Assembly (NCBI RefSeq): GCF_003202205.1
Contig: NZ_PDOG01000001.1
Span: 634,358 to 698,357, forward strand
Source: Halomonas sp. LBP4
GTDB taxonomy: Bacteria; Pseudomonadota; Gammaproteobacteria; Pseudomonadales; Halomonadaceae
DNA length: 64,000 bases
Reading direction: 5' to 3'
Under the pieces are notes generated by a model, which had not been told where the DNA came from, did no database searches, and worked only from the letters and a program-made list of their open reading frames with translations. Below, in pieces: positions 25,687 to 33,593 of the stretch. Within the stretch, counting starts at the first letter, position 1; every line of letters starts with the position of its first letter. Made by a program: the position numbers and the translations under genes.

Positions 25687-26475
25687 CTAAACGAGTTCCG
25701 CCAGCGATTCAACCACGGCATCGGGGCCGCTGTCGCGCACCGGCTCCCCGTGATTGTAGCCATAGGGCACCGCCAGGGTGCGAAAACCCGCGGCCCGGCC
25801 CGCGGCGATGTCGTGGCGCGAGTCCCCCACCATCAGGCAGGCCTCGGGCGCCACACCAAAGTGGGCCGCCACGTGCCGCAACGGCGCCGGGTCGGGCTTC
25901 TTCTGCGGCAGACTATCGCCGCCCAGGCAGAGGGCGAAGTGATGTTCGAGCCCGAAGCCCGTGAGGATGGGCGCGATAAAGGCATACGGCTTGTTGGTCA
26001 CCAGCGCCAGGGGCACTGCCTTCTCTCGCAGGGCGTCCAGGCACTCCCGCACCCCGGGATAGAGGCGCGTACGCGAGCCGGGGTCGTGCGCGTAGTGTGC
26101 GAGGAAGGCATCGTGGGCGCGAGCCAGCAGGGCGCTGTCGATATCCGGCGAGGCGCCGGGGACTGATCGTAGAGGGGGTCCTATGCCAGGGATGGCATCG
26201 GTAGCGCCCAGGGAGGGGTTCACAGCGCCCCCTCGGAGATCAGTCGCCGGATCAGCCTCGCCGCTTCTGGCGAGGACCGCATGACGCAGAGCCCGCTCCA
26301 TCAATACCAGCGAGCCGTTGCCCACCCAGTCGCGCACTCGTGCCTCGCCGGCGACCGGCAGGCCCAACTCAACCAGGCTGGCGTCCACCGCCACCGCCAG
26401 GTCGGGTACCGAATCGATCAGGGTGCCATCCAGGTCGAAGGCCACCAGGGACACCCCTTCCAGCAAGCGATGCAT
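25687..26475 (-). CDS. gph: Phosphoglycolate phosphatase with in-frame repeat insertion
   Basis: This 262-residue HAD phosphatase removes 2-phosphoglycolate, a damage product. HAD motifs are complete: FDLDGTLIDS (residues about 13-22), VTNKPY, KKPDPAP and VGDSRHD. GGAGGAG precedes the ATG at 26475. Typical Gph proteins are about 225-230 residues; this one carries about 34 extra residues (about 74-108, containing LRGGAVNPSLGATDAIPG) encoded by palindromic element copy B. The insert lies in the helical cap region after the GNGSLVLMERALRH segment, so the core active site is kept. Activity is likely but not assured. It is upstream of trpE in the same direction, as in pseudomonads. Confidence 0.88.
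   Translation of the reverse strand: MHRLLEGVSLVAFDLDGTLIDSVPDLAVAVDASLVELGLPVAGEARVRDWVGNGSLVLMERALRHAVLARSGEADPATDLRGGAVNPSLGATDAIPGIGPPLRSVPGASPDIDSALLARAHDAFLAHYAHDPGSRTRLYPGVRECLDALREKAVPLALVTNKPYAFIAPILTGFGLEHHFALCLGGDSLPQKKPDPAPLRHVAAHFGVAPEACLMVGDSRHDIAAGRAAGFRTLAVPYGYNHGEPVRDSGPDAVVESLAELV
26153..26254 (+). repeat. Dispersed palindromic element, copy B, inside gph
   Basis: This 102-bp element, a multiple of three, carries the shared core TAGCGCCCAGGGAGGGG then TTCACAGCGCC. Outer arms GACTGATC...GAGGGGG and CCCCCTC...GATCAGTC pair. Inner arms ATGCC and GGCAT enclose the same AGGGAT loop seen in copy C. It is read in frame by gph on the minus strand without a stop. Confidence 0.88.
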
Positions 26476-26535
26476 CGCCACTCCTCCTGCGCGGTTGTCA
26501 CGGCACTCTACCCGGCCAACGGGCTTCATGCATGT

Positions 26536-26545
26536 AATATTACGA
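26536..26545. promoter_or_regulatory. AT-rich palindrome between gph and the NADH dehydrogenase gene
   Basis: GTAATATTAC is a perfect 10-bp palindrome next to an A tract, in the 178-bp divergent gap. It may be a regulator site or part of the gph promoter. A TATGCT at 26598 could be the -10 box of the rightward gene. The assignment is weak. Confidence 0.25.
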
Positions 26546-26653
26546 AAAAAATATGCGCCACGACGCCCCGGACCATAGGCAGCCGCCGCGGGGGCCGCTA
26601 TGCTGGAAGCGTTTTCATCACCCTTCCCTATCACTTTCACTCAGGAGTCTCCC

Positions 26654-27952
26654 ATGACACCACCCCGTATCGTGGTGGTCGGCGGCGGAGCCGGCGGCCT
26701 CGAACTGGTCACCCGCCTCGGCCGACGCCTCGGCCGGCGCGGCAAAGCCGAGATCGTATTGGTGGACCGCAACGCGACCCACATCTGGAAGCCACTGCTG
26801 CACGAGGTCGCCACCGGCGCCCTGGATTCCGGGCTGGACGAGATCGCCTATCAGGGGCACGCCCGGGCCCACGGCTACCGCTTCCAGCGTGGCACCCTGT
26901 GCGACCTGGACCGGGAGACGCGCACGCTGACCCTGGAGCCGATCCACGACGACGACGGCGCCGAGGTGCTGCCCCCACGGACCTTGACCTACGACGAGCT
27001 GGTGATCGCGGTGGGCAGCGTCAGCAACGACTTCGGCACCCCGGGGGTGAGTGACCACTGCCACTTCCTGGACAGCCCCGGCCAGGCCGAGGCCTTCCGC
27101 CGCAACATGCTCAATGCCTTCCTGCGCTACAACGCTCTGCCGCAACACCGGAACCCCCGGATGGTGGTGGGCATCGTGGGCGCCGGCGCCACCGGCGTGG
27201 AGCTGGCCGCCGAGCTCTACGACGCCTCCCAGATGCTCAACAGCTATGGCTTCACCACCCTCGAGAGCGAACATCTCGAGGTGCACCTGATCGAGGCGGC
27301 GCCGGGCATCCTGCCGGTCCTGCCCGACCGCATCAGCCGGGCGGTGCATGCCGAACTGGAGCGCCTGGGCGTCCGGGTGCACGTGGCGACACGGGTCATC
27401 GAGGTCGAGCCATCCGCCATCGTCACCGCCGACGGCAAGCGGATCGAGACCCACCTGAGCGTCTGGGCCGCCGGCATCAAGGCCCCGGCCTTCCTCTCGG
27501 CACTGGGCCTGACCACGGAGCACAACCACCGCCTCAAGGTCGATGCCACCCTGCAGAGCATCGACGACCCGCACATCTTCGCCTTCGGCGACTGCGCCAG
27601 CTGTCCCCAGGCGGATGGCTCGATGGTCCCGCCCCGGGCCCAGGCCGCTCACCAGCAGGCCGAGCGGCTGTATCGCAACCTGCGGGCCCGGCTCGACGGC
27701 AGGCCACTCAAGCCGTTCGTCTTCCGGGACCGCGGCTCGCTGATCTCGCTGGCCCACTTCGATGCCATCGGCAGCCTGATGCGCGGCGCTTCGGCACGCA
27801 GCCTGTTCATCGAGGGCCATCTGGCCAAGTTCTTCTACGCCTCGCTCTACCGCATGCACCAGCGCGCCATTCACGGCAGCCTCAAGACCGCCCTGATGGT
27901 GGTGGTGGATGGGCTCAACCGCTTCCTCAAGCCGCGCATGAAACTGCACTGA
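26654..27952 (+). CDS. Type II NADH dehydrogenase (Ndh-like flavoprotein)
   Basis: This 432-residue FAD-dependent pyridine nucleotide oxidoreductase has a first Rossmann motif VVVGGGAGGLE (residues about 6-16) for FAD and a second, VGIVGAGATGVELA (residues about 173-186), for NADH. FGDCASCPQ near residue 315 closes the FAD site. The C-terminal end is a basic amphipathic helix (LNRFLKPRMKLH), which in Ndh proteins binds the membrane surface. It most likely passes electrons from NADH to quinone without pumping protons. AGGAG upstream fixes the ATG at 26654. It is a single gene. Confidence 0.85.
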   Translation: MTPPRIVVVGGGAGGLELVTRLGRRLGRRGKAEIVLVDRNATHIWKPLLHEVATGALDSGLDEIAYQGHARAHGYRFQRGTLCDLDRETRTLTLEPIHDDDGAEVLPPRTLTYDELVIAVGSVSNDFGTPGVSDHCHFLDSPGQAEAFRRNMLNAFLRYNALPQHRNPRMVVGIVGAGATGVELAAELYDASQMLNSYGFTTLESEHLEVHLIEAAPGILPVLPDRISRAVHAELERLGVRVHVATRVIEVEPSAIVTADGKRIETHLSVWAAGIKAPAFLSALGLTTEHNHRLKVDATLQSIDDPHIFAFGDCASCPQADGSMVPPRAQAAHQQAERLYRNLRARLDGRPLKPFVFRDRGSLISLAHFDAIGSLMRGASARSLFIEGHLAKFFYASLYRMHQRAIHGSLKTALMVVVDGLNRFLKPRMKLH

Positions 27953-27970
27953 CTCCGGCACCGCCAACGA

Positions 27971-28001
27971 CCGGGGCCGCCGAATCTGCCGGCGGCCCCG
28001 G
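27971..28001. terminator. Bidirectional terminator between Ndh and GIY-YIG genes
   Basis: CCGGGGCCGCCG and CGGCGGCCCCGG form a perfect 12-bp stem with a seven-base loop, 18 bp after the dehydrogenase stop. There is no T run, so it may act with Rho or simply insulate the convergent transcripts. Confidence 0.5.
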
Positions 28002-28042
28002 GCCGCGGCGCGGCGACCCAACGCTCGAGGGCGGCCTCCTGG

Positions 28043-28336
28043 CTAACGGTGTCGCGGATGGCCCGCTTTCGGGCGATCCGCCAGCCAGGCGCGCTTCTCC
28101 GTCGCCGGGAGTCGCTTGAGCCACGCCTCGAGGCGCAGCGCCTCGCCGCGGCTGCCCACCGCCTCGTGGTGGACCAGCCGCAGGGGGCCGCGGCCTCGCA
28201 GCGCCTTGGCCCCACGCCCGGCACGATGCTGGGCCAGGCGCCGGTCTACGTCGGTGGTGATGCCGGTATAGAGGGCGCCGCCGGCGGTCTCTATCATGTA
28301 GAGGTGCCACCGCGGGGTCGCCGGCCTGTCGTTCAC
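28043..28336 (-). CDS. GIY-YIG domain nuclease (YhbQ type)
   Basis: This 97-residue single-domain protein has the GIY-YIG core in the variant form [20 protein letters not shown] (residues about 12-31), followed by [13 protein letters not shown] with the catalytic arginine. YhbQ-type proteins nick or cut DNA and have been linked to repair of stalled or damaged DNA. It overlaps the end of rpe by four bases, so the two genes are translationally coupled. Confidence 0.88.
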   Translation of the reverse strand: MNDRPATPRWHLYMIETAGGALYTGITTDVDRRLAQHRAGRGAKALRGRGPLRLVHHEAVGSRGEALRLEAWLKRLPATEKRAWLADRPKAGHPRHR

Positions 28337-29034
28337 CGGATCCCGGCCAGCTGCTCGCGGAACTCGCGGATCACGCTGTCGTAGCGGTGCGGGTCGGCCT
28401 CGCTGCCGGCCTGGAACACCGCCGAGCCGGCGACGAAGGTGTCGGCCCCGGCCCGGGCGATCTCGGCGATGTTGTCGACCTTGACGCCACCGTCGATCTC
28501 GAGGCGGATATCGAGCCCCGAGGCATCGATGCGCTGACGCGCGGCACGCAGCTTGTCCAGGGTGCCGGGCAGGAACGCCTGGCCGCCGAAGCCCGGGTTC
28601 ACGCTCATCAGCAGCACCATGTCGACCTTGTCCATCACATGATCGAGGTAGGCGAGCGGCGTGGCCGGGTTGAACACCAGCCCCGCCTTGCAGCCACCGT
28701 CGCGGATCAGCTGCAGGGAGCGGTCGATGTGGTCCGAGGCCTCCGGATGAAAGGTGATGTAGCTCGCGCCGGCGTCGATGAAATCGCCTATCAACCGGTC
28801 CACCGGGCGCACCATCAGGTGCGCGTCGATGGGCGCGGTGACGCCGTGTCTCCTCAGCGCCTCGCAGACCAGGGGCCCGATGGTCAGGTTGGGCACATAA
28901 TGGTTGTCCATCACGTCGAAGTGGACGATATCGGCACCGGCGGCCAGCACATTATCCACCTCCTCGCCCAGGCGGGCGAAATCGGCGGAGAGGATCGAGG
29001 GGGCGATGAGAAAGTCGCGGGGCGCATCGGTCAT
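28333..29034 (-). CDS. rpe: Ribulose-phosphate 3-epimerase
   Basis: This 233-residue TIM-barrel enzyme interconverts ribulose 5-phosphate and xylulose 5-phosphate. The metal and catalytic segments [32 protein letters not shown] and [12 protein letters not shown] are all present. The start MTDAPRDF at 29034 has only a weak ribosome site; an ATG 12 codons upstream is possible. It is the first gene of a two-gene unit with the GIY-YIG gene. In many pseudomonads rpe adjoins gph and trpE; here the Ndh and GIY-YIG genes intervene. Confidence 0.95.
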   Translation of the reverse strand: MTDAPRDFLIAPSILSADFARLGEEVDNVLAAGADIVHFDVMDNHYVPNLTIGPLVCEALRRHGVTAPIDAHLMVRPVDRLIGDFIDAGASYITFHPEASDHIDRSLQLIRDGGCKAGLVFNPATPLAYLDHVMDKVDMVLLMSVNPGFGGQAFLPGTLDKLRAARQRIDASGLDIRLEIDGGVKVDNIAEIARAGADTFVAGSAVFQAGSEADPHRYDSVIREFREQLAGIR

Positions 29035-29228
29035 GAAAGTGTCCAGGCGGTTGCTCCAGGAAGGCTGCATTCTACCAGAGCCGCCACGCCCCGGCAGAAC
29101 AGCAGCGAAATCGACCCACCTTGCGGTGCCACACATATATTTCAAAATCGAATACAAATCACGAGTGTAATACCCTCAACGCAATCCTAGCCTTCACGTC
29201 AATATCCTGCATACCCGGAGTGAACCTC

Positions 29229-30251
29229 ATGCCCCTGCTCCCCCTGTTTCACCGTGGCGTCGTGGGTACCGCTCTGGCCGTCGCCCTCGGCACCGGCCTG
29301 GCGACGCCGGCCGTGGCCGCCGAGCGCGAGCTGCTCAACTCCTCCTATGACATCGCCCGCGAGCTGTTCGCCGCCCTCAACCCGGAGTTCCAGGCCTGGT
29401 GGCAGGACGAGCACGGCGAGGAGGTCGAGATCAGGCAGTCCCACGGCGGATCGTCCGCCCAGGCTCGCGCCATCCTCCAGGGACTGCGCGCCGACGTGGT
29501 GACCTACAACCAGGTCCCCGACGTCCAGGTGCTGGCCGATGGCGGCATGGTCGCCGAAGACTGGCAGGCACAGCTGCCCAACAACGCCTCGCCCTACTAC
29601 TCCACCACCGCCTTCCTGGTCCGCCGGGGCAACCCCAAGGAGATCGAGAACTGGGACGACCTGGTGCGCGAGGACGTGGAGATCGTCTTCCCCCATCCCA
29701 AGACCTCCGGCAACGGCCGTTACACCTACCTGGCCGCCTGGGGCTTCGCGGATGCGGAATTCGAAGGTGATGAAGAGAAAATTCACGACTTCATGCGCAC
29801 CTTCCTGCGCAACGTGGCGGTGTTCGACACCGGCGGCCGTGGTGCCACCACCAGCTTCATCGAGCGCGGCGTCGGCGATGTCCTGGTCAGCTTCGAGTCC
29901 GAGGCCAACAACATCCGTAGCGAGTACGGCGAGGAGGACTACGAGGCCATCGTGCCGCCGGTCAGCATCCTGGCCGAGTTCCCGGTCGCGGTGGTCGAGT
30001 CCAACGCCGAGCGCCATGACAACCTCGACCTGGCCCGGGGCTACCTGGAGTACCTCTACAGCGAACAGGCCCAGCGCCTGCTTGCCAGCTTCAACTACCG
30101 CGTGCACCACGAGGCGGTGGTCGAGGAGTTCGCCGAGCGGTTCCCGGAAACCGAGCTGCTGAAGGTCGAGAACATCGTCGGTAGCTGGGAAGCGGCCATG
30201 GAAGAGCACTTCGCCGGCGGTGCCCTGCTGGACCAGCTGCAGCGCCGATGA
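29229..30251 (+). CDS. Sulfate ABC transporter substrate-binding protein
   Basis: This 340-residue periplasmic protein has an N-terminal signal peptide ending near TPAVAA (residue about 26) and the Sbp/CysP pattern: LLNSSYDIARELF, QSHGGSSAQARAI and VFPHPKTSGNGRYTYLAAWG. It binds sulfate or thiosulfate for a CysTWA permease. No permease or ATPase genes follow, so it is an orphan that must use a transporter encoded elsewhere. The AT-rich region at 29130-29175 probably holds a CysB-activated promoter. GGAG lies 8 bp before the chosen ATG; a GTG three codons earlier is possible. Confidence 0.9.
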   Translation: MPLLPLFHRGVVGTALAVALGTGLATPAVAAERELLNSSYDIARELFAALNPEFQAWWQDEHGEEVEIRQSHGGSSAQARAILQGLRADVVTYNQVPDVQVLADGGMVAEDWQAQLPNNASPYYSTTAFLVRRGNPKEIENWDDLVREDVEIVFPHPKTSGNGRYTYLAAWGFADAEFEGDEEKIHDFMRTFLRNVAVFDTGGRGATTSFIERGVGDVLVSFESEANNIRSEYGEEDYEAIVPPVSILAEFPVAVVESNAERHDNLDLARGYLEYLYSEQAQRLLASFNYRVHHEAVVEEFAERFPETELLKVENIVGSWEAAMEEHFAGGALLDQLQRR

Positions 30252-30275
30252 TCACCAGCCGCCAAGATAACGCAC

Positions 30276-30731
30276 TCAGCGATCAGTCGCGCCGGCCTGG
30301 CGGGCCCAGTACATCAGCGTCTCCTGTTCGCCCGTCAGCGGGTCCTCGCGCTCCCCGCAGACCTGGAAGCCCAGCCGCAGGTAGAAGGAGACGGCCCGCA
30401 CGTTGCGCGAGTAGACGCACAGGGTGATGCGGCGGCGGCGCTCCATGGCATGGGCCATCAGTTGCGTGCCGTGACCATAGCTCTGCACCTCCGGGTCGAC
30501 GAACAGCGCCTCGAGGTGGTCGTCGTTGAGGGCAGCGAAGCCGATCACCCGACGGCCGGCTTCCAGCACATGCAGCTCGGCGGTGGGCAGATGGTCGCGC
30601 GCCATCTCCCCGGCCCGCGCCTCCCAGAAGTCGGCGGGAATGAAGTCGTGGGCCCGGCGCGAGGCTCGCAACCAGATGTCGACGAGGAGCGGTATGTCCT
30701 CGGGCGTCGCGGGTCGAATCATGGTGGCCAT
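30276..30731 (-). CDS. GNAT-family N-acetyltransferase (YjaB-like)
   Basis: This 151-residue acetyltransferase has the GNAT fold: motif A in ALFVDPEVQSYGHGTQLMAH, with its acetyl-CoA loop, and a C-terminal NVRAVSFYLRLGFQ segment. The order resembles E. coli YjaB. The acceptor is unknown. It converges on the sulfate-binding gene and lies 115 bp from the divergent YajG gene. Confidence 0.85.
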   Translation of the reverse strand: MATMIRPATPEDIPLLVDIWLRASRRAHDFIPADFWEARAGEMARDHLPTAELHVLEAGRRVIGFAALNDDHLEALFVDPEVQSYGHGTQLMAHAMERRRRITLCVYSRNVRAVSFYLRLGFQVCGEREDPLTGEQETLMYWARQAGATDR

Positions 30732-30778
30732 CCGTTGGTCTATCGCGACAGTGTAACCCTCGGGCCGTACGCCGGGAA

Positions 30779-30807
30779 TTCCTGCGCTCGTCGCGGGGCG
30801 ATATACT
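30779..30807 (+). promoter_or_regulatory. Promoter of the YajG-family lipoprotein gene
   Basis: TTCCTG (30779-30784) and TATACT (30802-30807) are 17 bp apart and lie 40 bp before the lipoprotein start. The -10 box is good and the -35 box is weak. Confidence 0.45.
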
Positions 30808-30846
30808 CGCGGGACATCCTCCCACCTGACCTCTCGGAGTACCCGG

Positions 30847-31437
30847 ATGCGTCGTCGCCACCTCCTTCGTCTTTCCGCCGTGCTGCTCGCCGGTCTCTGG
30901 CTGGCCGGTTGCGCCAGCCCCCACTACCTGCAGCTTAACCCGAAGCGCAGTGCCGCCGTGCCGCAGACCGGCAGCGGCCAGCAGATCACCGTGGTGGCCG
31001 TCGACGGCCGTGACAGCGAGGTGATCGGTACCCGCAGCGGCAGTGCCATGTCCACCGCCACCATCACGGTCAGTGCCCATGAGCTGGTGCCCCGGCTCCA
31101 GGCCGAGGCCGAGCGGGCCGTGCGCGAGATGGGCTTCACCCCCACCACCGAGCGTGCCCAGGGGCGACCCAGCCTGACCCTGACGCTCGATCACCTCGGC
31201 TACGGGCGCGGCCAGAGCCGCCCGGTGATCGACGAGGCGCGCCTGGAGGCGGTGTTCATCGCCGAAGCGGTCAACGGCGGCAACACCTATACCGGCACCT
31301 ACACCTCCCGACGCACCCAGAGCTTTGCCTTGCGCCCCGACCGCGACACCAACACCCGCATGGTCAACGACCTGCTCTCGGATGGCCTCGACCGCGCCTT
31401 CCGCGACCCGGAGCTGGGGCGGCTGCTGGCCAGGTGA
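30847..31437 (+). CDS. YajG-family lipoprotein
   Basis: This 196-residue lipoprotein has a signal peptide with lipobox LAGC, giving a lipidated cysteine at about residue 22. The mature part carries the YajG/LPP20-like pattern LNPKRS...VAVDGRDSEVIGTR and a late SDGLDRAF. It should sit in the outer membrane facing the periplasm; its function in the family is not settled. It is followed at once by a strong terminator, so it is monocistronic. Confidence 0.85.
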   Translation: MRRRHLLRLSAVLLAGLWLAGCASPHYLQLNPKRSAAVPQTGSGQQITVVAVDGRDSEVIGTRSGSAMSTATITVSAHELVPRLQAEAERAVREMGFTPTTERAQGRPSLTLTLDHLGYGRGQSRPVIDEARLEAVFIAEAVNGGNTYTGTYTSRRTQSFALRPDRDTNTRMVNDLLSDGLDRAFRDPELGRLLAR

Positions 31438-31461
31438 AGTGCGCTGCGCCGTGACATGAGA

Positions 31462-31483
31462 AGGGCGCCCCGCGGGGCGCCCT
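31462..31483. terminator. Terminator after the YajG-family gene
   Basis: AGGGCGCCCC and GGGGCGCCCT form a near-continuous inverted repeat, 24 bp past the stop and 16 bp before the convergent tpm stop. CGTCGTTGT follows, so it may serve both directions. Confidence 0.6.
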
Positions 31484-31499
31484 CGTCGTTGTCAGGCTG

Positions 31500-32138
31500 C
31501 TAGATCGAGGGACCTCGCCTCACCAGGGCCCAGACGCTCTCGCGAAAGCCGCTGCCGGCTTCCGGTTCGCCATCCTCCAGGTGGGTGACCTGGAAGTTGG
31601 GCTCGAACAGCTCGCGCACCTCCTCGGCGGTCACGCTGAAGGGCGGCCCCCCCTCGTCGCCGGGGGCCCGGGTCAGGCTGATCAGCAGCCCCCGCGCGCC
31701 CGGCGGGATCAACTGGGCGAGGTGGAAGGCGTAGCGCTGCCGGGTGGCGGGCGGCAGGGAGATCAGCGCGGCGCGATCGTAGAAGGCACCGACCTCCGCC
31801 GCCTGCTCGATGTGGAAGTGGAAGAAGTCGCCGCACCACAGCTCCACGTTGCCCTGGCGGCAGACGTCGAAGCCATCCTGCCGATAGCGCGAGACCTCCC
31901 CCGACCCCGCGGCGACGAACTGTTCGATGGCCTCGGGAGCGAACTCGATGCCCAGTACCGGATGGTCATGCTGCCCCAGCCAGCGCATGTCCAGGCTCTT
32001 GCCACACAGCGGCACCAGCACCTTGGTGCCGGGCGTCACGCCAGGCAGGGGCCAGTACCGTACCAGCGACGGATGGGGCTGCTCGCGGTGGAAGCCGATA
32101 CGTCCCTCCCGCCAGCGGTCGAGCCATTCGTTGGCCAT
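31500..32138 (-). CDS. tpm: Thiopurine S-methyltransferase
   Basis: This 212-residue SAM-dependent methyltransferase matches bacterial TPMT in length and pattern: WREGRIGFHREQPHPSL at the N-terminus, the SAM-site segment VLVPLCGKSLDM (residues about 40-51) and WCGDFF. Bacterial TPMTs methylate thiopurines and also selenium or tellurium oxyanions, which may be their natural role. It lies 22 bp downstream of the SH3/coiled-coil gene in the same direction. Confidence 0.93.
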   Translation of the reverse strand: MANEWLDRWREGRIGFHREQPHPSLVRYWPLPGVTPGTKVLVPLCGKSLDMRWLGQHDHPVLGIEFAPEAIEQFVAAGSGEVSRYRQDGFDVCRQGNVELWCGDFFHFHIEQAAEVGAFYDRAALISLPPATRQRYAFHLAQLIPPGARGLLISLTRAPGDEGGPPFSVTAEEVRELFEPNFQVTHLEDGEPEAGSGFRESVWALVRRGPSI

Positions 32139-32160
32139 CTGCTCTCCTGCGCGTGCGGGC

Positions 32161-32790
32161 TCAGAACCAGCGGTCGCGCTTCTTGCGACGGCGCGGCAGG
32201 TGGGGAACGATCAGGCCGACCAGCAACCCGCCCCCCGCTACACCGCCACCGTACATGAAGTAGCGCAGCAGCAGGTCCTCCTCCTGGGTGTCGAGGCGTG
32301 CCTGGAGCCGGCGAATGGTACTGCGCGACTGTTCGGCCTCGGCGTCGAGCTCGCGGTTACGGGACTCGAGTTCGTCGATTCGCTGCTCGCTGGCTGCCAG
32401 GGCCTCGGTCATCGAGGCCACCCGGTTCTCCCACTCGCCATTGATGCCATCGAGCTCGTCGGTCAATTCGGCCACCCGGGTCTCCAGCTCCGGCAGGCGC
32501 ACCTGGGCGCTGGGCACCTCCTGCAGCTCGCTGCTCAGCACCCAGACGGTGTTGTCGTCGCTATTGCGCACCCGGGTATAGTCGCCGCTGGTCTCCAACA
32601 CCGTGACCGGTTCGCCGGCGGTCAGGGTGCCGATGATGCGGTAACCGTCGGTGGGACCACTGCGCACGTAGGTGGTGAGTGAGTCGGACACCCACCGGGT
32701 GCCATCGTCGACCTCCTGGGCGTGCAGCGGCAAGGCCAGCAACCCCAGGGCCACGCCCATGGTCAAGAATCTGAAATCGTGTTTCGTCAT
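32161..32790 (-). CDS. SH3-domain, coiled-coil membrane protein (TIGR04211/YgiM type)
   Basis: This 209-residue protein has a signal peptide (MTKHDFRF to about ALPLHAQ, residue 25), a bacterial SH3 domain (TTYVRSGPTDGYRIIGTLTA, residues about 38-57), a long coiled coil (about 100-170, rich in E, L and R) and a C-terminal membrane segment (GGGVAGGGLLVGLIVPHL) followed by a basic tail. This layout is that of YgiM-like proteins, anchored in the inner membrane with the SH3 part in the periplasm, perhaps near the cell wall. Function is unknown. The ATG at 32790 gives a clean signal peptide. Confidence 0.85.
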   Translation of the reverse strand: MTKHDFRFLTMGVALGLLALPLHAQEVDDGTRWVSDSLTTYVRSGPTDGYRIIGTLTAGEPVTVLETSGDYTRVRNSDDNTVWVLSSELQEVPSAQVRLPELETRVAELTDELDGINGEWENRVASMTEALAASEQRIDELESRNRELDAEAEQSRSTIRRLQARLDTQEEDLLLRYFMYGGGVAGGGLLVGLIVPHLPRRRKKRDRWF

Positions 32791-32912
32791 GCCGTCGTCC
32801 TGGCTGTAACTAGCGGGATCCGCTCCACCGCGACCCGTCACCGTCACCGGCTTCCTTCCGGCAACGGCACGATGAGACAACGCCGGGAAGGCACACTGCC
32901 CGGCCCTGGCAG

Positions 32913-32935
32913 TTTTCCACAGCTTCTGTGGACAA
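32913..32935. other. Inverted pair of DnaA-box-like 9-mers
   Basis: TTTTCCACA (32913-32921, plus) and TTGTCCACA (32927-32935, minus) each differ by one base from the DnaA box TTATCCACA. They face each other and form a hairpin TCCACAG/CTGTGGA. They lie in a 228-bp gap with no gene. This could be a DnaA-binding spot or simply a terminator-like stem. Confidence 0.3.
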
Positions 32936-33018
32936 GTGCCGGGAAAACCGCTGGAAAGCCGCCGACGAGGGCCGCCCTGCCCGGCTCGCCCTCCCCTTGG
33001 TCATTCCGTGACCAGGCA

Positions 33019-33348
33019 TCAGCGCTCGCCCCTGGGCGGAGGCGCGAAGGGTCGCGGAAACTCCGCTACCCTGCCCTCGCTCTTCACCGCCCTCGGCGGG
33101 CCCTCACGCTCCACCTCGTCGATCCGCACGATGGCGTTCAACGGCAGATAGCTGCGGCTGACACCGTCGAAGGTACGCCGCAGCTTCTCGGCAGAGGGAT
33201 CCACCACCAGCTTCGAGACATCCTCGAAGACGAACTCCTCGACCTCGATGAAGCCCCAGAGCTCGCTCTGGAAGATCTCGCGGACATAGAGCTCCCAGAC
33301 CTCGCCCTGCTGGTGGAATACCACTCGATAGATCGGTTTGGCCGCCAT
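33019..33348 (-). CDS. DUF1820 family protein
   Basis: This 109-residue protein matches the DUF1820 pattern: AAKPIYRVVFHQQGEVWELYVREI at the start and SKLVVDPSAEKLRRTFDGV, then YLPLNAIVRIDEVE. The family is found in gammaproteobacteria and has no known role; it is predicted to be soluble. I place the start at the ATG at 33348, since the open frame further upstream is unconserved. It is divergent from miaB, which lies 245 bp away. Confidence 0.85.
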   Translation of the reverse strand: MAAKPIYRVVFHQQGEVWELYVREIFQSELWGFIEVEEFVFEDVSKLVVDPSAEKLRRTFDGVSRSYLPLNAIVRIDEVEREGPPRAVKSEGRVAEFPRPFAPPPRGER

Positions 33349-33476
33349 GATGGTGCCTGTTCCTCGCCTGTCGCCCTGAAATGCAACGCGCGGCGCGCGC
33401 GTGTCGCGAGGCGCCAAGGGTACCATAGTCGGCCACGGCGCACCCGGGCGTGCTGGCCCCTCGCGGGGTGCCCGCG

Positions 33477-33482
33477 TATAAT
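33477..33482 (+). promoter_or_regulatory. -10 box of the miaB operon promoter
   Basis: A perfect TATAAT lies 112 bp upstream of miaB, giving a leader of about 100 bases. No good -35 box is 17 bp upstream, although TGGCCC is at that position. Confidence 0.4.
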
Positions 33483-33593
33483 ACAAGCCATTCGAATGGC
33501 CGTCTCCGGCCACAGCCTCGCGAAGAGCTCGCGACTCCCATTCATCCTCATCGGTGACAGACGTCGGGCGCCAGCCGCCACGACCCTATTCTT

